NCBI GenBank assembly: GCA_007570785.1
Contig: ML664175.1
Span: 6,328,467 to 6,392,466 of the forward strand
From: Antilocapra americana
Lineage: Eukaryota; Chordata; Mammalia; Artiodactyla; Antilocapridae
Direction of reading: 5' to 3'
Length of the DNA stretch: 64,000 bases
Shown one piece after another: positions 33,851 through 45,452 of the stretch (the stretch's first letter is position 1; the number at the start of each line of letters is the position of its first letter). A program made the position numbers and the translations under genes. Below the pieces are notes generated by a model. The model saw nothing but the letters and a program-made list of their open reading frames with translations, did not search any database and was not told the origin of the DNA.

Positions 33851-34600
33851 AGTGGTAGGAGCAAAAGCTTTTACCACGTTCTCTTCAGATTTATGTTTCA
33901 GATGCCATTGCTTTTCCTCTTGTAGACTTACAGCTTCATTGGTAAGCTGACCACCTCAGTTGGTTTCTGCTGTAAGGAATTTGAGATGTCCTCTTCCTTC
34001 ATTTACAGACATCAAAGGCTCAGCACATGGTGAAAGTTTCTCTAAGTTATGGCAGGATCCTGGAACAACACCATATGGATTCCTCTCTAGTCAGGAAAGC
34101 CTTGCTCTATTTTCTATTATAAAGATGGCTTAGCTTTCATGCGACAACTCTCCAACTGACTGAGGACTTTGGCTCTACTTATCTTTGTTTTCTTTGGCCA
34201 AGGATCTTCAACCGCTACCTGTGGTGGTGTTGCCTTCCCACTGCCCCAGCTGCTCTCCCATGGTCAGTCCCCTCATCAAATGTGGCTCCTACAGCTGGAC
34301 TCATTATTCCAGGTAAGTGACCAGTGTGGAGCAGGGACTCTCGCTGACTTTGTTCCAGACATTATGTCCATATATACAGTCCAGTAGCTTTTACGGAAGC
34401 TTTTGGAAACTTATAAAGATGTCTGTGGACGGGAAGTAGTTTCAGAAAGCAGAAATCAGAGACATAGGACCCTTGAGATGTTAGCGTTAATGTCCTGCAG
34501 CTGGCGATGTTTTCACAGGCAAAGAAAACCCTGTAAGCGCTTTAATTGTGAATTTGTATTTCCAAAGACTTTTAGGTTGGAAATTCATTCTGAGGAGGTT

Positions 34601-34630
34601 CTTGTAAAATGTTGTAAAATCTTGTAAAAT
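34601..34630. repeat. Three-copy 10-base tandem repeat
   Basis: Three adjacent units of (c/g)ttgtaaaat. It is purely local. Confidence 0.9.
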
Positions 34631-34675
34631 TTCTTGTCTGTGCAGAATTCCTTGGGATAACCTATGAATTTCCTT

Positions 34676-34706
34676 CTTAGAAATTTACCCACGATAAATT
34701 TCTAAG
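34676..34706. repeat. Perfect 12-base-pair hairpin
   Basis: cttagaaattta (34676-34687) and taaatttctaag (34695-34706) are exact reverse complements around the 7-base loop cccacga. Confidence 0.9.
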
Positions 34707-37100
34707 CTGTTCTACAGGGGAAGGTGGATTGTGGTATTGTGCTGGTTTCAGATGGTATTGGTTTCATATGGCAGTGAGTGAAATTCTCCTGAAACATGCA
34801 GCTTTCTTTCTTCTTTAAAGTGTAAGAATGTGGGTGGAAGTTGGCGCCTTGAAAGAGCTCAGAATCAGAGGATGGTCTCTGGGAGTGCCTTCAGGAAACC
34901 ATGAAATAACTGAGGCTCCAAAGAGATAATGGGAGTAAAAATCACAGACAAGTATGAAATTCCATGAAAATATGTGGAGGGTAGTATTGTGAGCAGGCTC
35001 TTGTCCAGTGTGGTAGGGCAGGTGATAAGAAGCATTGCAGTCTGTTCTGGTCCTTACAGAGTTCCTGCCTGGTTTCCTCTTTGCCCTACTCTAACCCTAA
35101 TTGCTACCCTGGATAAATTGCTTAAACTTTGAACCATGTTTTTCTTGGTGCTACAGATTATTTTACTCCCAAAGACCAAAACTCATTTTCCACGTTTCTT
35201 TAACTCCTTCCCCTACTCTCATAGTTTTGGGAGTTTGTATCCTAGGAGCCGGTAATCTTTATCACCTTCCTGTGGCCCCCATGGTGTGATGACTGGCACA
35301 TCTCTCTATGGCAGTGCTGTCTTGAGCAGACAGGAGGAGGGGATGTCTATTATTAGGCTTCGAACAAATTCCTTGAGTCAATGTCAAGTTTCCTTAGGCA
35401 GTATGGAGCTGCAAGGGCCTCCCTGACCTGCACCCCATGTTTTCTTACCCTGCAAGCAGTGGCATGAGATAGGGGAAGGTTGTAGGCTGCAGACACATTC
35501 TCTTTTCTCTGGAGGAAGAATAACCAAGGAAATTTGAAATGTCCTTGGATACATGGCCAAAATCTGTGTCTCCCATAAGCATGGGGCCAGGAGAAGGGAG
35601 CTGGACTCATTGGGTGACACCCAGAGGTCAGAGCAGCCCACCACATCCTCCTCACTGAGTGAATGTGGTGGTTTCTCTGGGACCCATATAGGGAGAGTAG
35701 TTCCGTGATGCCTGGGCACTCAGCTTCTGATTCAGCCAAACCTTCAACATAAATCATCCTTGTCTCAGATGTTTATTTTTTACCTATCAAAGCCATCAGA
35801 TTCTTACCTGGAGTTATATAAGAAATGTTTTAAAGGAACCCTGTGAAATGAATTCCCCTTTCCCCTCTTTCCTTCCTCTGCCCCTTTGCAATCTTCATTG
35901 TTCAGCAAGGGATTACTAAGGCAACCTCTCTTTCACTCAACAAAGAAATTTAGCGATCACTAAGGCTATGTCACCTTGCCAGCAGAAACACTGAATGGCA
36001 ATAGTGCTGAGAGTCAACACTAATAGCCGACACCAAATTAAACTGCCAGACTTGGTGTGATGTAGCTCTGTCACCTCTTGACACTTCTGATGTGAGTACA
36101 GGGGCTTCTGCAGGAAATTCATCAGCTGTAGTTCATGACGCATCATCTTTACATATCTGTCTATCTACATTTGTCAGCAACAAGCAAGCTTCAAATGACT
36201 TCAGTGATTGGTATATAGATTGCACCTCCTCCAGACATAGTAAACATGGTTTTAACTCTTAGGACTCCTTCAGCTCTACCTTCCCTGTTGACAAAGCCTG
36301 GGTACTGGTATTGCCATTCTCCTTGTGTTTCAGGTGGTGACTGGCAAAGGCTGATTAAGAAGATCTCCTTTCTTTTTTCCTAATAACTAGTATCTAAAAT
36401 TTGCTCTTTCTTTCCAAGTTAGCTACTCTGTGGGTGCACATTTTCTCTGATGTATATTTCTAGAATGTCATCTAAAAATGTATATTTGCTCATTGATGCC
36501 TCCATTTACTATTGCTCTGATGGGGAAAATGATCAATTTAATACAGGCTCATCTTGTTAGTCAAACTTGTTTGCTTTCCAGTGGAGAATGTCTGATTTTT
36601 CCGTGCCTTCCAGGCAGATCATTTAAGTATAGCAGTAGCTCCTAATGTGCCAAGATCAGGGGCTTGCTGATTTAAAAAATATTTTTAGACACTTAAAATT
36701 CTCACTGCCTTAGATATTTATTTCACACATTTGCTTATATCTTTAAGTTCCTACACACTTTGAGGAGTAAAGTTGCTTTTCAGGGGATGCAAATATGTTT
36801 TTTCCCGTACATGTCTTATGATTCTAGAAAGAATAGCTTCAAATATATAAATAGTGGTGATGACATGGGAGTCAGCTTTTGGTATCATAATACAAGCTGT
36901 ATTTGAAAAACTTTTTTTGGGGGCGTTCATTGCAATGATGTCTCTCTCCATGTGTGTTTCTCTACAGTGAAGACTACACTTGTTCACAGACCATAGGTGC
37001 ATGTTTATTTTCTGTTTTTGTTTTAAAGAGAATGAACTTTTCATTGGTAAGGATGATGCTTTCTTGTTTTCAATTCATTGATAATGGAGCATTTGCTGTC

Positions 37101-37145
37101 AATGCCCTCATGACTGGGAAATGCTGTCCTGTCATGAGGGCCATT
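37101..37145. repeat. Hairpin with 11-base perfect arms
   Basis: gccctcatgac (37104-37114) and gtcatgagggc (37131-37141) are reverse complements around a 16-base loop. The pairing extends three more bases past a one-base bulge. Confidence 0.85.
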
Positions 37146-37332
37146 CTCAGGCCAAGGGTAGTGCTACCCCTCAGATTGTAAGATTCATCTGGTAGTTGCT
37201 CTTACTTGGGGGCACCTAGTCACTCCCTTGGATTTTGGGCCACTGATAGTCTTCATAGTGAGTTTGAAGACACCCTAGAAGGACATCTCTGATGGCTGTG
37301 TTCAGTTGTGAGACCTTCTTGAGGCTGGTAGG

Positions 37333-37459
37333 AGAAGGAAATGGCAACCTACTCCAGTATTCTTGCCTGGAAAATCCCATGGACAGAGGAGCCTGGTAGG
37401 CTACAGTCCATGGGGTCACAAAAAGTTGGATATGACTGAGCGACTTCACTTTCACTTTC
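37333..37459 (+). mobile_element. Bov-A2-type SINE, 5'-truncated
   Basis: It begins at agaaggaaatggcaacctac and ends gagcgacttcactttcactt. It is flanked by tgaggctggYagg at 37320-37332 and 37460-37472 (13 bases, one mismatch). Confidence 0.93.
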
Positions 37460-37670
37460 TGAGGCTGGCAGGGTTATGAGAGTGTAGCAGGGGGTACACC
37501 CAGTGCACTAACTGGAGGTGGAAATCCATCCAAAATGGACTTTCTAAGGCAGGTGAAATTCCTGTTTAAATTTCTTGAAATAGTCTGAATTTAGCTTTAA
37601 GCTAATATGGGGATGGGTGAGTAGAGGTGGTGATGGTGAGTAGAGATGAAACAAGGTTTTTAAGAGTGAA

Positions 37671-38106
37671 ATTGGAGCCTATTATACAGAGTGAAGTAAG
37701 TCAGAAAGAAAAACACCAATACAGTATATTAATGCACGTATATGGAATTTAGAAAGATGATAATGATGACTCTATATGTAAGACAGCAAAAGAGACACAG
37801 ATATAAAGAATAGACTTTTGGACTCTGTGGGAGAAGGCAAGGGTGGGATGACTTGAGAAAAAAGCATTGAAACATATATATTACCATATGCAAAATAGAT
37901 TGCCAGTCCATATTCGATGCATGAGACAGGGTGCTCAGGGCCGGTGCACTGGGATGACCCTGAGGGATGGGATGGGGAGGAAGGTGGGAGGGGGTTTCAG
38001 GATAGGGGGCATATGTACACCCATGGCTGATTCATGTCAATGTATGGCAAAAACCACTACAATACTATAAAGCAATTAGTCTCCAATTAAAATAAATAAA
38101 TAAAAA
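37671..38106 (+). mobile_element. Ruminant L1 3' end, 5'-truncated
   Basis: Sense ORF2 C-terminus and 3' UTR: ggagcctattatacagagtg, gtatatggaatttagaaaga, ggcatatgtacacccatggc, ending with (AAAT)n and an A-run. Direct repeats aagagtgRa at 37662-37670 and 38107-38115 are a probable target-site duplication. Confidence 0.88.
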
Positions 38107-38115
38107 AAGAGTGGA

Positions 38116-40194
38116 TGGTGTTGAAGCTGAGTAATGAATACATAGGATTCACTAAAACTATTCTCTGTTTTTGTCTGCATTTAAAAATCCCTATAATACA
38201 AAGTTAAAAAGTGATATTCAGTTTAAGTGTTGGATTATAGCTGTAAATTGAAGTGACGTTAATTTGACTATTGTTAATGTTCTTGCATTGTTCAATAGAT
38301 GAATTCACATTAAGCATTTTTAGTATTAATTTTACATGGATTTCAAAAAGGATTCAATGTGGGCTCTATTTTCTTAGTATATACTGAACTTCTCTTTTTT
38401 CGCAAAACCACTGGTTTTGGTGTCAGACTTAAGCTTAGGTCAGCTCCACACTGCCTAAGGGAAGCCTGATATTTGATACACTTACCTAGGGTATTGTCTG
38501 GTACTTCAATAAAATAAGGCTCCCCCTCCACACCCCTTTACCCTAGAATTCTCCTGACAATTGTGGCTATGGAAAATGGGCATTCTAAGAAGGGAGGCAG
38601 TGCTCACAAGACTGCATCCACATGAATCATGTTTTTACACTTATGTCGTCCCATTTGAGTTTTATTCCTGTTCTTCGAAGTTCTCTCTTGATTCAAAATG
38701 CAAGATACTCCTTACTTTTAATAATGTTGATCTTTAAATATCTCACACAGTCTAAATTTCACATGGGTTTCATGAATGAATGAATTTTAAGGAGAGTATG
38801 CTTAGGATGAATTCACAGAATAGTTTTTGACTCCTGTACAAGACTATATTAGCCCAAAATAGAAACATATTCTTGCTTACTAACAGCTATTTTAAGGTTA
38901 AGTCCTAGTATATAAAGCCAGCTTGAGAGAAAACAGCAAACAAAGTGGTGGGGAGAAAATGCTTTGAATCTAACTTATAACTCCTATCTCAAAAATATTT
39001 GGAAAGAGAGTGCTTAGGACATTTTTGTAAAATGTAGATATCTCAGCAATAAGACAGCTCTGAAAATCCAGTTTATATGATTTGAAATGGCACTGCTTAA
39101 ATACACATTTGAGATGCATATGAAACATGGAATTACTAGAATAAGTCATAGGGTAATGAAACTGGCGACTCAAAGCTATGTTTCAGAGACTGTGACTTCA
39201 AGTGGCTGAGATAAACACTTAGCTCACTCAACTGGGGATTATAATGGAGTGCTGACAACCCTTACTAATTAGGATGCTCTCAGGCAGCTCTGTAATAGCT
39301 GTGGGGAACTGCTGTCAGTAAATAGTGTTATATTCGGGGGTCATTGCATCAGGCATCTCTCTGCACCATAGAGACTGCTCGCCTTGCTCCTAGCAGTCGT
39401 CTTGTTTCCTGCTCTTCCTGTAACACCCCAAGGATCTCAGTGCCCTTCTCCAAGAGACACAAAGGATTCTGAGCATACCCGCAGTCTCCTCCGCAGGCAG
39501 AGGGTGAAAGATGACACCTGCAAACACACAAACTAATTATAACCCTATTTAGTTCCTGTGGGTGAATCTCTGTGTCCATCCCCTTTGCCCTTTCCCACAT
39601 TTAATTCCTATTTGATGCTGAGAGGATTATTTCTGGAAACCAGCCTTTCCCCTCCAGCTCTCCCCCTGGCCAGCAAACACAGGCAGTCATCCTGTGGTAA
39701 TTAACAATCTCATCTTGAGGAGTACATTTTATGGTACTCTTGGTCAGGTAAATTCTAAATTAGCTCAGTTAAAATGGCTCATAAGACACAATGCTGCCAT
39801 CCCTATTAGCTCCTGGACTGCCGCCAAGGCACCACACTATTTCGGGAGCTGGGCTTCTGGCAAAAGGAATCATTACTCAGAGATTATGGGCAGGAAGGGT
39901 GGTATGGGGGACACCCAGTAATGGTGGCCCTCTCTTATTATGGCTTCATTCTCAAGGTCTGGTGTGATAAATGAAGGGTTAAAGAGAATTGAGTGTGGGC
40001 AGAGTAGGATGTGAGGATGCTGGGGGAGTGCTGAGGGACCTGTCACTGAGGTCGCTATCCCTGTCATCACCCAAAAACTCTGGGGAAAGGCTGATGTCAG
40101 GTACACTCGATTTCCCAATGGCCCTTGAAGAGCTTTTCAGATGCTGCTAAGAGTGGTTTGAACACCCCAGGCCATGCACGCAGAGTGTGATTGA
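38116..40194. other. Unique sequence, no gene seen
   Basis: No named repeat. 39690-39900 (ggtaattaacaatctcatct ... ctcctggactgccgccaagg) is repeat-free with homeodomain-like TAATTA sites, so it could be a conserved non-coding element. Not testable from one sequence. Confidence 0.35.
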
Positions 40195-40199
40195 GTGAA

Positions 40200-40370
40200 G
40201 AGAGGCTGGGGGCTCCAGGTCCTTCTTGGGCAGAACATCTGGATGACCTTGAGCAAGTCACTTTCTCTATTCTTGTCCTGTTTCTTCACCTACTGATTGA
40301 AGAGGTTGGACAGTAGGACCCTTGAAGTCCTTCCTATCTCAAATATCTTGTGACTCTGGAATTCTTTGCA
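40200..40370 (+). repeat. MIR SINE, diverged
   Basis: The core gatgaccttgagcaagtcac, then tttcttcacctactgattga and ggacccttgaagtccttcct, matches MIR/MIR3 phrasing on the plus strand. Confidence 0.65.
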
Positions 40371-41000
40371 AACTGAAGGAGATGGCCTGCTTGTTTACCT
40401 GACTCTCTGGAGACAACTGTGGGCTTTGTGGGCTCAGTTTAGGTGCCCTTGTTAGGGTGGTGTTTAAGGCCTGGCTCCCTGTAGTTCTGAAAATACATCT
40501 TTCTAAGATTTTTACTGGGCATTTTTGATGCTCTGAGCTTGGAGGGAGCAAGCAATTCAGCACAAAGTAACCCATGGTGTTCTGAATGCCAAGAGAGGAA
40601 CATTTAACTTCAAAGAGATATGCAAACAAACATTTAAAAAAGGATCTACAGTGCGCTACAGCAGTTTTCCTGGAGTGTGCGTGTGTGAATTTGTGGGGAG
40701 GGGTACAAGATCGTTTACTGCCATGAACAAAGTACTCTTTCTGCCTTTAAGCAGTTTGCAATATAAGGGAGATCAAAGTGAGCTCAAAAAATTCAAAGGA
40801 GTGAAAAGAAATACAGAGGGAGGGTTGAATTTGAACTCAAGTATCCAGAGGAAAACTTGAAATTGGAATGAGTGTGGGGGAGAAACTTTTAAAAGCATAA
40901 TGCTGTTAGATTCCTACCTAGATCTGGGATGGGAAGCATTTGGTGGCTCTTGATCTTGGGACTGGTGTCATTAAGGCTTCAACAGTTTTACTTCCTCTGG
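40371..41000. other. No recognisable feature
   Basis: Unique-looking sequence with short unrecognised frames only. Confidence 0.4.
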
Positions 41001-41008
41001 GTATAATT

Positions 41009-41187
41009 CAGGGGTCCTGAGCCTCTGGGAGCTGTCTGAGGTGGAGCTGATGTAATAATAATAGAAATAAGATACACAATAATGAATGTGAATCATCCTG
41101 AAATCATCCCCATCGCTACTCCCCGGTCTGTGGAAAAATTGTTTCCACGAAACTGGTACATGGTGCCAAAAAAGCTGGGGACTGCTG
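41009..41187 (-). mobile_element. Complete non-autonomous hAT-Charlie element
   Basis: The ends CAGgGGTCCtgAGC and (reverse) CAGcAGTCCccAGC are terminal inverted repeats. A perfect 8-base duplication gtataatt lies immediately outside at 41001-41008 and 41188-41195, the length diagnostic of hAT transposons. Internal phrases (gtctgtggaaaaattg, tttccacgaaactggtacat) match a common mammalian MER1-group element. It has no coding capacity. Confidence 0.92.
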
Positions 41188-41584
41188 GTATAATTTATTA
41201 AGCAAGGGGGTTTGCAAAATGTAATTTTAAACCTCCTAAGCTCTGTGATTCACAGCTGAGGAATGGGACGGTGACTGTAGGAGATGATAAAGAGCTTGAA
41301 TTAAATCCACACTGCAGTGAGAAACCACTTTGGCACATTAAAGTGTGGGTTGATGTGCATTGGAAAAAAGAACTTTGGCAGAAGTCAGATGATATGATGG
41401 AAAAGACGGTCATCATCCTAAGACTACTAAGTTAACAATGGCTTGGATCACAGAAAATGAGATATGTAAAATTTTGAAACCAAGAGTTGAAAGAAAATTC
41501 TCATCTATATTTAAATATATGCAATATTTGTTTGAAAACAGTCATGTATAGATGGATGGTTAAGAAGAAAAAAAATAGTTAATC

Positions 41585-41925
41585 ATCTACTGAATTTTCA
41601 TTATATGCCATGGTAAAGGAAATGGCAACCCACTCCTATATGTTTGCCTGGGGAATTCCATGGACAGAGGAGCCTGGTGGGCTACAGTCCATGGGGTCAC
41701 AAAGAGTTGGACAAGATTTAGTGAAAATGACTGAATTTTTATTATATGCCAGGTATGTTTTTACTTACTTTAAATGTTATATCACTAATCTCACAACGAT
41801 CCAATGTGGTAGGTAATCTGACCCCAGGCACACATGAAGAAACACAAGTCTAAGACATATTAAGTGACTTGGTCATGGTATGCAGTTAACAACTATGGAA
41901 GATCAGGTTACAAACATGAGAGGGT
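41585..41925 (-). repeat. MIR SINE split by a Bov-A2 SINE
   Basis: After removing 41611-41751 it reads attttcattatatgcca, atcactaatctcacaacgat, gtggtaggtaatctgacccc and attaagtgacttggtcatgg, the antisense MIR arrangement. Confidence 0.7.
41611..41729 (+). mobile_element. Bov-A2-type SINE, 5'-truncated
   Basis: It runs from taaaggaaatggcaaccca to the gagttggacaagatttagtg end. A 22-base duplication with one mismatch (actgaattttYattatatgc plus ca) flanks it at 41589-41610 and 41730-41751. Confidence 0.95.
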
Positions 41926-41929
41926 CCTT

Positions 41930-42718
41930 CCTTACAGGCTAGGCTTGTCTGATTCCAACTCTTCTCCCCTGTGAGAGTAACCTGATTTGTTCATGAAGCA
42001 TTATGCTTGTTATATTTATAACATTTTCCAGTAATTTTAAATAAAAATATGAATTTTGAAGCATTTTAAGGTCAATGAGTAAAACATTTAAGGTAAGATG
42101 TTAATGAAATACTACTGAGACCCAATGCCCTTCAAATGATTTCTGAAAACCACTGACAGATATATAATCATCATCATCATTACTCTTGCCATTAAGTGCA
42201 AGTATCAGAGGACAGACATCCTTCAAGAACTGGAGGAAGATAAATTTATGCCCCAAAAGAAGACTGTCATTTTCACAAGGGAAGGAAGGAATTCAGATGG
42301 ACTTCTCATGTTGGCTTTTGATATAGAGATTTGAGAAAGTTTCCCTGACTTCTTGCCATGGCTCCAAAAGACGCAGAATAAAAGGGGAACTGAAAGTAAG
42401 AAAACAAGTGCTTCTCATGCCTATGTGACATGGAAAGAGTTTTCTTTTGTACTGAAAATAATATTGACATCTTTGTCTCTGCTCAAGTTTTTGTCTGACT
42501 CACCTTAAACTGGAAAAAAATGAAGATGATGATTCCTTAACGTCTGGCAGTTGGCAGCTTTATGTATAATAAAATTAAAAACCATTAAAGGTAAATTTAG
42601 TGAGAAAATGAGTTATTTAAATACATTTTTCTTTTAAATGACTACAAAAAGTTCTTATATCTCCGTGACTACAAAAGTAGAACATTCTGGCACTGGGTGT
42701 TGTAGATTCCTGGAATGG
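41930..42718. other. No recognisable feature
   Basis: AT-rich unique DNA with a short (ATC)4 run at about 42170-42181. Confidence 0.4.
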
Positions 42719-43152
42719 TGTGATTCTTGAAGTGAAAGTGAAAGTCGCTCAGTCCTGTCTGACTCTTTGCAACCCTATGGAATGCAGAGTTCCAAAGAAT
42801 AGCAAGGAGAGACAAGAAAGCCTTTCTCAGTGATCAAGGCAAAGAAATAGAGGAAAACAGTAGAATGGGAAAGACTAGAGATCTCTTCAAGAAAATTAGA
42901 TACCAAGGGAACATTTCATGCAAAGATGGGCACAATAAAGGACAGAAATGGTATGGACCTAACAGAAGCAGAAGATATTAAGAAGAGGTGGCAAGAATAC
43001 ACAAAAGAACTGTACAAAAAAGATCTTCATGACCCAGATAATCACGATGGTGTGATCACTCACCTAGAGCCAGACATCCTGGAATATGAAGTCAAGTGGG
43101 CCTTAGGAAGCATCACTACGAACAAAGCTAGTGGGGTGATGGAATTTCAGTT

Positions 43153-43504
43153 GAGAATTATACTAACGCATATATATGGAATTTAGAAAGATGGTAATGA
43201 GAACCCTGCATGCGAGACAGCAAAAGGAACACAGATGTATAGATCAGACACGTGGACTTTGTGGAAGAGGGCAAGGGTGGGAGGATATGGGAGAATGGCA
43301 TTGAAACATGTTAATTACCATATGTGAAATCAATCGGCAGCCCAGGATTGATGCTCGGGGCTGGTGCACCGAGATGTCCCAGGGGGAGGGAATTGGGAGG
43401 GGGGAGGGAGGGGGGTTCTGGAGGGGGAGCATATGTATACCCATGGCGGTGTCATGTCATTGTATGGCAAAACCAACACAATAAAGTAAAGAAAATTAAA
43501 AAAA
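43153..43504 (+). mobile_element. Ruminant L1 3' end inserted in BovB
   Basis: An L1 3' UTR from aattatactaacgcatatat to an A-run. BovB breaks off after ttcagttgag and resumes at aaatcctaaaagatg. Compared with the uninterrupted BovB at 62020-62060, about seven bases (ctatttc) are lost and no target-site duplication is visible. Confidence 0.9.
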
Positions 43505-44522
43505 AAATCCTAAAAGATGATGCTGTGAAAGTGCTGTACTCAGTATGTCAACAAATTTGGAAAACTCATCAGTGGCCACAAGCCTGGAAAAGGTCAGTTT
43601 TCATTCTAACCCCAAAGAAAGGCAATGCCAAAGAATGCTTAGACGACTGCACAAGTGCACTCATCTCACACACTAGTAAAGTAATGCTCAAAATTCTCCA
43701 AGCCAGGCTTCAGCAATACCTGAACTGTGAACTACCAGATGTTCAGGCTGGTTTTAGAAAAGGCAGAGCAACCAGAGATCAAATTGCCAACATCCGCAAT
43801 CATTGAAAAAGCAAGAGAGTTCCAGAAAAACATCTGTTTCTGCTTGTTGACTATGGCAAAGCCTTTGACTGTGTGGATCACAACAAACTGTGGAAAATTC
43901 TTCAAGAGATGGGAATACCAGACCACCTGATCTGCCTCTTGAGAAATCTGTATGAAGGTCAGGAAGCAAGAGTTAGAACTGGACATGGAACAACAGACTG
44001 GTTCCAAATAGGGAAAGGAGTACATCAAGGCTGTATGTTGTCACCCTGCTTATTTAACTTATATGCAGAGTACATCATGAGAAATGCTGAGCTGGATGAA
44101 GCACAAGTTGGAATCAAGATTGCCAAGAGAAATATCAATAACCTCAGATATGCAGATGATACCACCCTTATGACAGAAAGCAAAGAAGAACTAAAGAGCC
44201 TCTTGATGAAAATGGAAGAAGACAGTGAAAAAGTTGGCTTGGAACTAAACACTCAGAAAACAAAGATCATAGCATCTGGTCCCATTACTTCATGGCAAAT
44301 AGGTGGGGAAACAGTGGAAAGAGTGAGAGACGTTCTTTTTTTGGGGGGGCTCCATTCACTGTAGATGGTGACTGCAGCCATGAAATTAAAAGACACTGGC
44401 TCCTTGGCAGAAAAATATTAAGACCAACATAGAGAGCATATTAAAAAGCAGAGACATTCCTTTGCCAAGAAAGGTCCATCGAGTCAAAGCTATGGTTTTT
44501 CCAATAGTCACGTATGGATGTG

Positions 44523-45452
44523 TTCAGTTCAGGTCAGTCGCTGGTTGTGTCTGACTCTTTGTGACCCCATGGACTGCAGCATGCTAGAACTCCCTGTCCA
44601 TCACCAACTTCCGGAGTCCACCGAAACTTATGTCTATTGAGTCGGTGATGCCATTCAACCATCTCATCCTCTGTCACCCCCTTCTCCTCCTGTTCTTAAT
44701 CTTTTCCAGCATCAGGGTCTTTTCAAATGAGTCAGCTCTTCACATCAGGTGGCCAAAGTATTGGAGTTTCAGCTTCAACATCAGTCCTTTCAGAGAACAC
44801 TCAGGACTGATCTCCTTTAGAGTGGAATCTTTGGATCTCCTTGCAGTCCAAGGGACTCTCAAGAGTCTTGTCCAACACCACAGTTCTAAAGCATCAATTC
44901 CCTGGTTCTCACCTTTCTTTTTAGTCCAACTCTCATGTCCATACATGAGCACTGGAAAAACCATAGCCTTAACTAGATGGACCTTTATTGGCAAAGTAAG
45001 GTCTCTGGTTTTTAATATGCTGTCTAGGTTGGTCATAATTTTCCTTCCAAGGATTAAGCATGTTTTAATTTCATGGCTGCAGTCACCATCTGCAGTGATT
45101 TTGGAGCCACCAAAAAATAAAGTCAGCCAATGTTTCCACTGTTTCCCCATCTATTTCCCGTGAAGTGATGGGACTGGATGCCTTGATGTTAGTTTTCTGA
45201 GTGTTGAGCTTTAAGCCAGCTTATTCACTCTCCTCTTCCATTTTCATCAAGAGGCTCTTTAGTTCTTCTTCACTTTCTGCCATAAGAGTGGTGTTATCTG
45301 CATATCTGAGGTTATTTATATTTCTCCCAGTAATCTTGATTCCAGCTTGTGTTTCTTCTAGCCGAGCGTTTCTCATGATTTACTCTGCATATAAGTTAAA
45401 TAAGAAGGGTGACAATATACAGTTTTGATGTACTCCTTTCCCAATTTGGAAC
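44523..45452 (-). mobile_element. Nested antisense BovB
   Basis: Antisense BovB 3' portion, left end ttcagttcaggtcagtcgct, right end within the RT region (ctcctttcccaatttggaac). It separates gtatggatgtg from gtgagagttg of the host BovB; at most about 3 bases are duplicated. Frames at 44740-45150 (minus, 136 codons) and 44630-45163 (plus) belong to this copy. Confidence 0.9.

Larger units (their letters stand above)
33851..37319. other. Unique sequence, no gene proven
   Basis: About 3.5 kb with no named repeat. It has acceptor-like sites (atttacag at 34001-34008) and a consensus donor (ccag/gtaagt at 34312/34313), bounding a 304-base candidate exon with no recognised coding content. The 134-codon minus frame at 35353-35757 is open but unrecognised. 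Confidence 0.35.

Noticed and set aside
35353..35757. 134-codon minus-strand frame
   Set aside because: No recognisable domain, no start context or splice support; kept only as an unrecognised open frame.
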